DNA of 7,889 nt from CAVALG01 sp963589585 (GTDB taxonomy: Bacteria; Bacillota; Clostridia; Oscillospirales; Acutalibacteraceae): assembly GCA_963589585.1 (NCBI GenBank), contig CAVALG010000100.1, positions 1 through 7,889 of the forward strand, in the 5' to 3' direction. This document shows, piece after piece, positions 1 through 5,676 of the stretch (the first letter of the stretch is position 1; every line of letters starts with the position of its first letter). The translations under genes were made by a program, and so were the position numbers. The notes below the pieces were generated by a model, which made no database searches, had not been told where the DNA came from, and saw only the letters and a program-made list of their open reading frames with translations.

Positions 1-199
1 CATAGGCGTAACCGATAATTTTGCCACCGTCCTCGGCTACCAAAAAAGGATACTTTGCGCTTATACGCTCCACCCGTTTGCCGAAATCGGCAACGCTTAG
101 AGGTTCTTCTTCAAAAGTTGCGGTTGAATTTAAAATGTAGTAGTTGTATATTTCCGTAACGGCACCCATATCGCCGCTTTTTATATCCCTTATAATCAT
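1..199 (-). CDS. GNAT-family N-acetyltransferase, N-terminal part (phosphinothricin acetyltransferase-like), cut by window edge
   Basis: Translating the minus strand from the ATG at 199 gives 66 residues starting MIIRDIKSGD, open to the window edge. The segment IYNYYILNSTATFEEEPLS (residues 17-35) followed by FLVAEDGGKIIGYAY (52-66) is typical of the Pat/MnaT branch of acetyl-CoA-dependent GNAT acetyltransferases, in which this part covers the first helices and the start of the central sheet. Members acetylate small amine substrates such as phosphinothricin or methionine sulfoximine; the substrate here cannot be read. The acetyl-CoA binding motif would lie beyond the edge. GGAG sits 8 bases before the ATG and supports this start. 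It lies 68 bp after the Asp23-family gene on the same strand. I see no clear promoter between them, so co-transcription is possible. Family call fairly sure; subfamily less so. Confidence 0.85.
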   Translation of the reverse strand, partial: MIIRDIKSGDMGAVTEIYNYYILNSTATFEEEPLSVADFGKRVERISAKYPFLVAEDGGKIIGYAY

Positions 200-223
200 T
201 ACAATATTCTCCGACAAAATCAA

Positions 224-257
224 TTGCCGCACGACAGTAAAATCCGGCGCGCGGCAA
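224..257 (-). other. Weak hairpin between asp23-like gene and GNAT gene
   Basis: TTGCCGC (224-230) and GCGGCAA (251-257) are inverted copies of 7 bp separated by a 20-base loop. On the minus strand the right arm is followed by TTGATTTTG, which is only moderately T-rich. It may be a poor intrinsic terminator after the Asp23-family gene, a leader structure for the acetyltransferase mRNA, or chance. The large loop argues against an efficient terminator. Confidence 0.3.
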
Positions 258-267
258 AACTTTAAAA

Positions 268-612
268 TCAATCGGTAAACTCAACATCACAGATATGAAC
301 ATTAACTTCGGCAACCGCGTTACCCGTCATATCCTGCACCTTGTTTTTAACATTTTCCTGTACCGCTTCCGCCACGGTTTTCGGGTTAGCTTCCTGCTTT
401 ACGGAAACAAAAACATCAATAACCACAGCGCCCGTATCCAAACTTATTACAACGCTTGACATAGGCGTGCCTTTTTTAATAAATCTTTTTACATCAATCG
501 TTCCGTTTGTGGATAACGAAGCAACACCGTCAACTTCCAAAGCGGCAATTGAAACTATTTTTTCAACTGCATCCTTATTTATGGAAATACCGTAAGTACC
601 CTTATTAAGCAT
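268..612 (-). CDS. Asp23/Gls24-family envelope stress response protein (YqhY/YloU-like)
   Basis: This 114-aa protein has the single Asp23 (DUF322) domain over nearly its whole length. Residues 7-32 (YGISINKDAVEKIV, then AALEVDGVASL) are the family's opening signature. A strand-rich core follows (VVISLDTGAVVIDVFVSV, 54-71), then the helix with VQENVKNKVQDMTG (84-97), and the end VAEVNVHICDVEF (100-112). There is no signal peptide or membrane segment, so it is cytosolic. The family is linked to cell-envelope and lipid homeostasis; in B. subtilis the paralogue yqhY sits beside the acetyl-CoA carboxylase genes near spoIIIA. I chose ATG 612, which has GGGAAG about 4 bases upstream; an in-frame TTG at 624 has no good ribosome site. 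It follows spoIIIAH but has its own vegetative-type promoter. The roughly 50-base leader holds a small GCGC-loop-GCGC hairpin (643-656). Confidence 0.93.
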   Translation of the reverse strand: MLNKGTYGISINKDAVEKIVSIAALEVDGVASLSTNGTIDVKRFIKKGTPMSSVVISLDTGAVVIDVFVSVKQEANPKTVAEAVQENVKNKVQDMTGNAVAEVNVHICDVEFTD

Positions 613-671
613 ATAACTTCCCAACTTTCAAAATAATGTCTTGCGCTACGCTGCGCCTTTGGTTTGCTTAT

Positions 672-699
672 ATTATAACACAAAACTTTATTTTGACAA
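672..699 (-). promoter_or_regulatory. Vegetative (sigma-A type) promoter of the Asp23-family gene
   Basis: On the minus strand TTGTCA (-35, 694-699) and TATAAT (-10, 672-677) are 16 bp apart in AT-rich DNA. The -35 box begins on the base right after the TAG stop of spoIIIAH. Expected transcription start is near 665, giving a leader of about 50 bases before ATG 612. One mismatch in -35 and a perfect -10 make this a strong candidate. Confidence 0.8.
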
Positions 700-1263
700 C
701 TACTTTACGGCTATAATTTTAATTTTTTCTAATTTTTCTCCTGTTTGCGAAACAATAACATCTTGAATTTGCAGTGTTTGAGTCTGGCTTAATTTTTCTG
801 CTTTTACCACAACTGTTATACCTTCATCGCCTATTACCGCAACCGATTCGGAAAATCCTTTTGCTTTTAAAAGCGTTTCAATTGCCGATTCATTCTCTTG
901 CCTTTTTGCAATCAGCGCTAATCTTTCAACAGCCGCTTTTTTCTCATCATCGCCGAGTTTTGCGGATTTAACTGTGCTTTTAAGCATATCCACGGTATCG
1001 TTCCTTGTATTTTCCCTTTCGGATCTGGACTGCGCGAAATAATCTGCCTTTGCAGCGGTTTCAACATAATCCTGCTGCTTATTTGCATCTTTTTTCACAT
1101 ACTGTGCCTCACCTATTACAGAGGTAGTTTCGGTGGTTTTAAATCCCGATGTATCCGACGCATATTTCATATTAAGCCAGACGGCAAGCCCCAGAGCCAC
1201 CGCCATTGTAGAAATAAGTATTTGCTTTTTACCGAACACTTTGCCTGTTTTCTTGCTTTTCAT
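700..1263 (-). CDS. spoIIIAH: Stage III sporulation protein AH (SpoIIIAH), SpoIIQ-binding channel component
   Basis: The protein is 187 aa and bitopic. A lysine-rich cytosolic stretch (1-13) is followed by one membrane segment (about 14-31), a linker, and a YscJ-like ring-forming domain. The hallmark is DYFAQSRSEREN (74-85), leading into a long charged helix (86-125). The terminal alpha/beta domain carries VAVIGDEGITVVVKAEKLSQ (141-160). In the family this domain sits in the intermembrane space and binds forespore SpoIIQ, bridging mother cell and forespore. AAAGGCGG lies 8 bases before the ATG at 1263 but only 2 before an in-frame ATG at 1269 that overlaps the spoIIIAG stop as ATGA, so I prefer 1263. 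It is the last gene of the spoIIIA operon. Family assignment is firm; the exact start is less sure. Confidence 0.95.
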   Translation of the reverse strand: MKSKKTGKVFGKKQILISTMAVALGLAVWLNMKYASDTSGFKTTETTSVIGEAQYVKKDANKQQDYVETAAKADYFAQSRSERENTRNDTVDMLKSTVKSAKLGDDEKKAAVERLALIAKRQENESAIETLLKAKGFSESVAVIGDEGITVVVKAEKLSQTQTLQIQDVIVSQTGEKLEKIKIIAVK

Positions 1264-1265
1264 TT

Positions 1266-1850
1266 TCATTTCCGCCTTTCATTTGTATAATTTTTTCCGA
1301 TGACACATACTCTTTTGTCGCTTATATCAAGCGCGGTACAGACCGCGTCACTTACGGCAGCCTTTATATTTTCATCGTTACCGCCGATGCAGCTGATTAC
1401 TACGCCTTTTACCTCAGGCATTATTTCGGTAACCACCAACGGCGTTTCGGTGCCGTCCTCCGCCGTTACGATAATCAGGCTTTCCTCAGCCCTGTCGTTT
1501 TGTTCGGTTTTCAGTTCCGACTCACCGTTTTTATTTTCGACCGTGCCGCTGTCGGATTTTGTCTGCCGCGCATAAACATATTCAATGCCGCTTTCCAGCG
1601 TAACCATTACCTGCGGTGCGTCATCACCGCTTATTTTTGTAACGATTTCTTTTAATCTTTTTTCGGTTTTATCAACATAATCCTGTGTGCTGTCCTCTTT
1701 TTTTACTGCTTGTTCGCCTGATTTTCGTGTGTTCCCCAAAAGTCCCGGCACTATGGCTGTAATTACACCTATTATGCAAATCGGCAGCAATACTTTAACG
1801 GGATTTTTAAGCAGTGATTTTTTAATATCCTCAAAATTTTTAAAAGACAT
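1266..1850 (-). CDS. spoIIIAG: Stage III sporulation protein AG (SpoIIIAG), channel ring protein
   Basis: The protein is 194 aa with one membrane segment (about 19-38) after a short basic cytosolic part, then a large exported domain. DYVDKTEKRLKEIVTKI (58-73) and VMVTLESGIEYVYARQ (81-96) open the ring-building domain. A hydrophilic insert rich in E, K, N and D (about 97-125) follows, where the family has its beta-triangle extension. The end is PEVKGVVISCIGG (145-157) and VSDAVCTALDI (166-176). SpoIIIAG oligomers form a large ring in the channel of the engulfed forespore. AAGGA is 9 bases before ATG 1850. An upstream in-frame ATG at 1859 overlaps the spoIIIAF stop as ATGA, but AAGGA touches it directly and cannot serve it well. 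I see no loss of family features. Confidence 0.95.
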   Translation of the reverse strand: MSFKNFEDIKKSLLKNPVKVLLPICIIGVITAIVPGLLGNTRKSGEQAVKKEDSTQDYVDKTEKRLKEIVTKISGDDAPQVMVTLESGIEYVYARQTKSDSGTVENKNGESELKTEQNDRAEESLIIVTAEDGTETPLVVTEIMPEVKGVVISCIGGNDENIKAAVSDAVCTALDISDKRVCVIGKNYTNERRK

Positions 1851-1855
1851 TTTTA

Positions 1856-2317
1856 TCATTCCTTACAAGTGAATTTAAGACCTGTTTCGGCATTTGCAAT
1901 TTTTTCGGCTTCCGACGCGGTAATACTGCCTCCGCTTAATACAACCTCCGCTTTATTAATAACTATGCTGCCCGACTCGTCAATATCCATATTAAGCGTG
2001 ATTTCTTTAACATATGCGCCGTGATTTTTTAAAACCTCCGCAAGGTGCTCCTTTATCTTGGTTTCGGCAATACGCAGCTGCATATTTTCGCAGTAATCCG
2101 AAAAATCGGTATCAACCGCGCTGCCCGTACTATCGGGTATTTTAAACGCGTTTTTGCCCGATTTATAACCCGATAAAAGCAGAACCGATATAACTATAAG
2201 CCCGAAAACCGTTTTCATAAGTTTTTTATATCCGTCGCCGTTTACAAGCATAAGGTAAACGCCGAAGCAAACGGAGCAAACACAAAGCGTAATTATAACT
2301 CCTTTAAATCCGCTCAT
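1856..2317 (-). CDS. spoIIIAF: Stage III sporulation protein AF (SpoIIIAF), membrane component of SpoIIIA channel
   Basis: The protein is 153 aa. Two membrane helices lie close together near the N terminus (about 5-24, with LCVCSVC, and 35-50). A soluble domain follows with an acidic linker (60-72), a helix (QLRIAETKIKEHLAEVLKN, 80-98) and a strand-rich end. In the family this domain has a ring-building-like fold and is thought to form part of the mother-cell membrane ring. It is shorter than the roughly 200-aa B. subtilis protein, mostly through loss of linker and tail. Its ATG overlaps the spoIIIAE stop as ATGA, so translation is probably coupled. AGGTG stands 7 bases upstream. Identification rests on topology, position between spoIIIAE and spoIIIAG, and the helical-domain pattern. 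Confidence 0.9.
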   Translation of the reverse strand: MSGFKGVIITLCVCSVCFGVYLMLVNGDGYKKLMKTVFGLIVISVLLLSGYKSGKNAFKIPDSTGSAVDTDFSDYCENMQLRIAETKIKEHLAEVLKNHGAYVKEITLNMDIDESGSIVINKAEVVLSGGSITASEAEKIANAETGLKFTCKE

Positions 2318-3462
2318 ACCGCAGCACCTATCCTAACGCCTATTAAAACGGCAAAAACAAAAGCGACCAAAACATTTAAAATTACGGCTATTGCAAGCCC
2401 CACGGACAGGTCCACCCCTTCCGCAAATTCCGAAAGACGGTTATTTGACAGCATTGAAGCGACCGCTGAAAGCGACAGCAGTGCCGCGCGCCACAAAAAC
2501 AGTTTGATTATTGACGGTAAAAATACCGCTACCACCGCCAATGCTGCGTATCCGCCGATACCGGCACCGAGTGAATTAACACAACCTTTAACGGCGGACA
2601 TCGCCTCGCTTAACGCAGAACCCACGAGTGGCACAGATGAGCCTACTATAAATTTTGCGGTTTTCATTGAAACGGTGTCGGCTGCCGCCTGCGACGAGGA
2701 CTGAATACCCAAAATGAACACAAAAACCGTTGAAAGCAGCGTCAGCGCCCAGCCTGCTATTCTTTTGATAAGCACCGCAATTTTTTTAATACCCATTTCG
2801 CCCCCTGCCGCAGAACAGACGGTAAGTGCCAAATGTGAAGTAACAAGCGGCGTAAATACCGTTCCGCACAATGCGCTTACCGCCTCTAACGCGAATAAAA
2901 AAGCAGCCGAAAACCCTGCCGACGCCAAAGTCTTGCCCGAGGCCGCCAAAACAGCGGCAAACACAGGCACAAACACCGTTAAAAACTTTGCCGCAGTTTC
3001 TATTACCGAAATAACTCCTACAAGCGTTTCGGAAACGGGTATTGCAATACAAAGCGCCGCCGCAAGTGCAACCGCCATAGACAAACTGCCCGACAACGCG
3101 GTTTCTTTCCCATCCGACAGCCCCGTTATCACCGAAGAAGCAAGTATAATACCAAGGCAGGATATAACCGAAATCACCACCGACTTTGCATTAACACTTA
3201 CAAGCGACAGCAGGCTTTCAAAAAAACCTTTGGGCGATAATTGCGATTGCCAATTTATTTGATTATCCGCGCCTATGTCGTTTAAAAATTGACGGCTTTC
3301 TTTTGGCAGTGCGTCATATATTTTATCGGCTCCGCTTGCATAATACTGTTCTTTTATAATATCTTCGTCCTTTTCTTCCGCAGCGGCGCAAAACGGCAGG
3401 CAAATACTAACGCAAACGCAAAACAAAATTACAGCCGTTATTTTAAAAACCGAACGCATCAT
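2314..3462 (-). CDS. spoIIIAE: Stage III sporulation protein AE (SpoIIIAE), polytopic membrane protein
   Basis: The protein is 382 aa. An N-terminal signal-like segment (about 8-28, ending CAAAEEK) is followed by a hydrophilic part (29-75) containing YYASGADKIYDALPKE (40-55), typical of the family. The rest is a multi-pass region with hydrophobic stretches near 94-113, 125-147, 158-175, 182-215, 236-254, 303-319, 321-338 and 353-378. GIQSSSQAAADTVSMKTAKF (252-271) and VPLVGSALSEAMSAVKG (277-293) are the most recognisable conserved stretches. It is the largest membrane component of the channel and is taken to sit in the mother-cell inner membrane; its molecular activity is not established. The ATG at 3462 overlaps the spoIIIAD stop, and GAGG is 8 bases upstream. 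Hydrophobic, Ala/Val/Ser-rich composition gives long open frames on the opposite strand. Confidence 0.95.
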   Translation of the reverse strand: MMRSVFKITAVILFCVCVSICLPFCAAAEEKDEDIIKEQYYASGADKIYDALPKESRQFLNDIGADNQINWQSQLSPKGFFESLLSLVSVNAKSVVISVISCLGIILASSVITGLSDGKETALSGSLSMAVALAAALCIAIPVSETLVGVISVIETAAKFLTVFVPVFAAVLAASGKTLASAGFSAAFLFALEAVSALCGTVFTPLVTSHLALTVCSAAGGEMGIKKIAVLIKRIAGWALTLLSTVFVFILGIQSSSQAAADTVSMKTAKFIVGSSVPLVGSALSEAMSAVKGCVNSLGAGIGGYAALAVVAVFLPSIIKLFLWRAALLSLSAVASMLSNNRLSEFAEGVDLSVGLAIAVILNVLVAFVFAVLIGVRIGAAV

Positions 3463-3839
3463 TTCATCAGCCTCAATGCTATTTCAAGTATTCCTTTAAC
3501 AAGCGGCAAAGATAAAACAACTATCATCACCTTGCCTGCAAGTTCAATTTTTTTAGAAAGCGCGGTTTGCCCAAAATCGTGACAGACATCAGCAGCTAAC
3601 TGCGATATGTAACATATTCCGAGTGCTTTAAGCGCAATGGCAAAATACTTTGTATTTACGCCCGAAGACTCCAATATTCCGTTTATTTCCGTAAATATCT
3701 GTGACGCATTCCCGATTATTACAATAAGAAAAACCGTTCCTGCGGCAACGCTTAAAAGCATTGCAAGTTCGGCGTTTTTGGGCTTTATGATAAGCACCGC
3801 CGCCGCCGTGAGAACAGCGGCACCTATAATACCGAACAT
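3459..3839 (-). CDS. spoIIIAD: Stage III sporulation protein AD (SpoIIIAD), small membrane protein
   Basis: The protein is 126 aa, nearly all hydrophobic. Probable membrane segments lie at about 3-19, 25-44, 63-84 and 100-122. The stretch SGVNTKYFAIALKALGICY (59-77) followed by QLAADVCHDFGQTALSKKIELAGK (79-102) is the conserved centre of the SpoIIIAC/SpoIIIAD family. It acts in the mother-cell membrane as part of the SpoIIIA channel. It starts 5 bases after the spoIIIAC stop. I see no convincing Shine-Dalgarno sequence before ATG 3839 (only GGTTTG at a distance), so its translation probably depends on ribosomes finishing spoIIIAC. Its stop overlaps the spoIIIAE start. Confidence 0.94.
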   Translation of the reverse strand: MFGIIGAAVLTAAAVLIIKPKNAELAMLLSVAAGTVFLIVIIGNASQIFTEINGILESSGVNTKYFAIALKALGICYISQLAADVCHDFGQTALSKKIELAGKVMIVVLSLPLVKGILEIALRLMK

Positions 3840-3844
3840 ATGCG

Positions 3845-4039
3845 TTACAAACCGAATACCGACTTAACGGTTGAAAACAGGCTGCCTATCTGCGTTATTA
3901 CCATAATAAGCACAACCACAAGACCTGCAAGCGTTGTAAGCATAGCCTGTTCTTCCCTGCCGGAACGCTGCAGCACCTGGTTAAGCACCGCAACGATTAT
4001 ACCTATCCCCGCAACCTTAAATATAAAATCCACATCCAT
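3845..4039 (-). CDS. spoIIIAC: Stage III sporulation protein AC (SpoIIIAC), small membrane protein
   Basis: This 64-aa protein has two membrane helices (about 6-23 and 33-53) joined by a charged turn, QRSGREEQ (24-31), close to the equivalent turn in the B. subtilis homologue of about 68 aa. It shares the family fold of the N-terminal half of SpoIIIAD and belongs to the mother-cell membrane part of the channel. I chose the ATG at 4039 because GAAGGTG lies 6 bases before it. An in-frame GTG at 4048 is part of that ribosome site and is unlikely to be used. It begins 12 bases after the spoIIIAB stop. Confidence 0.93.
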   Translation of the reverse strand: MDVDFIFKVAGIGIIVAVLNQVLQRSGREEQAMLTTLAGLVVVLIMVITQIGSLFSTVKSVFGL

Positions 4040-4051
4040 TATGTTCACCTT

Positions 4052-4540
4052 CTATATAAGCAGTATAAATATTGCCGCCGACATATACCCGCCTACGGCA
4101 AGGTATATCCTTTTTTCCGAGTTATACTTTTCCTCCGCTTTAAGGTAGAGTTGTCCAAAGCGCTCGCCGTACATCTTGCAGTGCTTTATCTGCCCTGCCG
4201 TATCACTTTTGCCTAGCCCCGTAATAAAGTCCGTAATTAAATCTGCCTGTTCGGGGTCGCTTATGTAATGCGATACAGCTGCCGATACGCCCTTACTGCC
4301 GAAACTTTCACCGCACAAATCACCAAAAAATCCTAATGTTGCGCCGTCCTTATCCTGTGCCAGATTTTCAAAAATCCGCATAAGTTCGATATTCTTATAT
4401 TCAATCTCATCGGCGATTTTTTTGCACACGGCGCACATAGCCGACAGCGTGAGTTTATCCCTGCGTTTTTGCTGCAACTTAAGCCACGCCGCCGCAAAAA
4501 TTGCAGCCGCCGCAACCGCAGCGCCGCATAATTTAAACAC
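4052..4540 (-). CDS. spoIIIAB: Stage III sporulation protein AB (SpoIIIAB), GspF-like membrane protein, GTG start
   Basis: The protein is 162 aa. A hydrophobic helix (3-20) and a basic stop (QQKRRDK) are followed by a helical cytosolic domain, and a second helix lies at the very end (about 144-162). The conserved region includes GLGKSDTAGQIKH (108-120), the family signature, and LYLKAEEKYNSEKRIY (131-146). The domain resembles the cytosolic part of type II secretion GspF, the usual partner of a secretion ATPase, which fits a role as membrane anchor for SpoIIIAA. The start is most likely GTG at 4540, with GGGGGG 7 bases upstream. It overlaps the end of spoIIIAA by 8 bases. A TTG at 4570 would add ten residues without a ribosome site. 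Length agrees with the family (about 170). Confidence 0.93.
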   Translation of the reverse strand: MFKLCGAAVAAAAIFAAAWLKLQQKRRDKLTLSAMCAVCKKIADEIEYKNIELMRIFENLAQDKDGATLGFFGDLCGESFGSKGVSAAVSHYISDPEQADLITDFITGLGKSDTAGQIKHCKMYGERFGQLYLKAEEKYNSEKRIYLAVGGYMSAAIFILLI

Positions 4541-5462
4541 ACTTTCGCCCCCCACGGCACGCCGCTGCAAGCCTTGCCTGCCCCACGCCGCCCAAAAACA
4601 GTATGTTTGACACCGCGCCTGCCGACAGTAGTTTTTCCGTTATCTCTTTACTGTACAACTCATCTTCCGAATGGGCGTGAACGGTGCATACAAATGCCGT
4701 TCCGCAAAAAAATCCGTCTATTATCCGTTCGCTCTCTTTAAGCGCGGACAGTTCATCAAAAAATACGATTTGTGGATTAAGTGTGCGAACCGCAATATCT
4801 ATCCCGTCGGTTTTGGTGTAACCGGTTAAAACATCACAGTTAGCGCCTAAATCATAACTGCTCGTCCCGTTATGGCAGGCAGCTATCTCGCGGCGCGTGT
4901 CTATAACCGCAACGCGCTTGCCGATTAAAGACGCCGCCCTTGCAATATCCCTTAAAACGGTGGTTTTGCCGCTGCCGGGCGCACCTGCTATCAGCAGTCC
5001 CCTCTCGGCATAAGGCAAATACCTTTCGCCCACACCCAAAACCTCGTGCGCAATTCTTATATTGAGTGAAGATATATCAGCCACGCTTGATATTGCGCCG
5101 CCGCTGTAAACCGCTCGTCCGCAAACCCCGACCCTGTGACCGCCCGCCACCGAAATGTAACCGTTGTTTATTTCGTCTTTGTGGGCATAAACCGAGTATC
5201 CGCAAAATCGCTCAAACGCCGTTTGCACATCTTCGGCACTTGCAATAACTGCGGAATTGGGACGGATAAACGGGGACACATCTCCGCCCGAAGAAAGAAA
5301 ATTACAGCCGACGGAATTCACAAGCGATACAGGAAGCCCTGCACGCAGCCTGATTTCAAAAATACCGTTTTTATCCCGTTCGCGTATTTTAAGCAGCGGT
5401 TCTTTTAAGGAGGGCTGCAAAGGGCGCACCGCCTCATTAAATTTCTCGGCACTGTTCATCAT
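4533..5462 (-). CDS. spoIIIAA: Stage III sporulation protein AA (SpoIIIAA), AAA+ secretion-type ATPase
   Basis: The protein is 309 aa. Its N-terminal domain (about 10-140) contains EIRLRAGLPV (36-45), the family motif GYISVAGGHRVGVCGRAV (101-118) and ISSLNIRIAHE (130-140). The ATPase core carries the Walker A loop GAPGSGKTT (160-168), an Asp-box-like segment VIDTRREIA (186-194), Walker B IVFFDE (232-237) and the sensor-like VHAHS (261-265). It resembles type II/IV secretion ATPases and is thought to power the channel from the mother-cell cytosol. Family members usually read DERSEIA and DEIG where this protein has DTRREIA and DELS; Walker A Lys and Walker B Asp-Glu are kept. ATG 5462 has AAAGGGGG 6 bases upstream. 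First gene of the operon, behind a probable sigma-E promoter. Confidence 0.96.
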   Translation of the reverse strand: MMNSAEKFNEAVRPLQPSLKEPLLKIRERDKNGIFEIRLRAGLPVSLVNSVGCNFLSSGGDVSPFIRPNSAVIASAEDVQTAFERFCGYSVYAHKDEINNGYISVAGGHRVGVCGRAVYSGGAISSVADISSLNIRIAHEVLGVGERYLPYAERGLLIAGAPGSGKTTVLRDIARAASLIGKRVAVIDTRREIAACHNGTSSYDLGANCDVLTGYTKTDGIDIAVRTLNPQIVFFDELSALKESERIIDGFFCGTAFVCTVHAHSEDELYSKEITEKLLSAGAVSNILFLGGVGQARLAAACRGGRKCV

Positions 5463-5463
5463 T

Positions 5464-5470
5464 CTTGTCC
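5464..5470 (-). promoter_or_regulatory. Candidate SpoIIID binding site in spoIIIAA leader
   Basis: On the minus strand GGACAAG lies between the Shine-Dalgarno sequence (AAAGGGGG, 5469-5476) and the spoIIIAA start codon, overlapping the former by two bases. GGACAAG is the core heptamer recognised by the mother-cell regulator SpoIIID in B. subtilis. Its position about 28-34 bases downstream of the expected transcription start would suit repression. A 7-mer can occur by chance, and part of the match is forced by the ribosome site. Confidence 0.4.
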
Positions 5471-5503
5471 CCCTTTCACTAAAATGATATGTGCCGCCGC
5501 GCC

Positions 5504-5533
5504 GTTATATGAAAGATTTTTAAGGGAATATAT
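5504..5533 (-). promoter_or_regulatory. Probable sigma-E promoter of the spoIIIA operon
   Basis: On the minus strand ATATATT (-35, 5527-5533) is followed after 15 bp by CATATAAC (-10, 5504-5511). Sigma-E promoters of sporulating Firmicutes have about ATATT, 14-15 bp, and CATACAnT. The fit is good: the ATATT core is intact and 5 of 6 bases match in CATATA. Expected start is near 5498, giving a leader of about 36 bases. Position directly before spoIIIAA, a sigma-E operon in known spore formers, supports the call. Confidence 0.72.
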
Positions 5534-5550
5534 GCTCTGTTTTGCCCTAA

Positions 5551-5591
5551 AAAGCAAAAAACGGAGGACGCATTACTGCGCCCTCCTCCGT
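5551..5591 (-). terminator. Intrinsic terminator of the hydrolase-ogt-hypothetical unit
   Basis: Read on the minus strand, ACGGAGGA pairs with TCCTCCGT (5584-5591 with 5561-5568). An inner TGCG/CGCA pairing and a three-base bulge extend the hairpin. It is followed by TTTTTT, GC and TTTTT (5549-5560). This strong hairpin with a T-tract stops transcription before the sigma-E promoter of spoIIIAA, about 20 bases further on. Confidence 0.87.
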
Positions 5592-5676
5592 GGATAGGTA
5601 TTTTGTAGTTTGCCTACAGTATTTGACTGAAAATTTAAACAATCGGAAAATCAAACTTTATTTAAGATCAGAGTAA

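Noticed and set aside
111..314. 67-codon minus-strand frame over the GNAT start and asp23 end
   Set aside because: It overlaps two better-supported genes in another frame and has no domain or ribosome site.
643..656. GCGC-loop-GCGC hairpin in the asp23 leader as a riboswitch or terminator
   Set aside because: The stem is only 4 bp with no T-tract and no known aptamer pattern.
2714..3262. 182-codon open frame on the plus strand opposite spoIIIAE
   Set aside because: It mirrors the Ala/Val/Ser-rich spoIIIAE coding sequence, has low-complexity composition with no recognisable domain, and lies wholly inside a firmly identified gene.
4333..4560. 75-codon minus-strand frame overlapping spoIIIAB
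   Set aside because: It is a frame shadow of spoIIIAB rich in Arg, Cys and Leu with no independent ribosome site.
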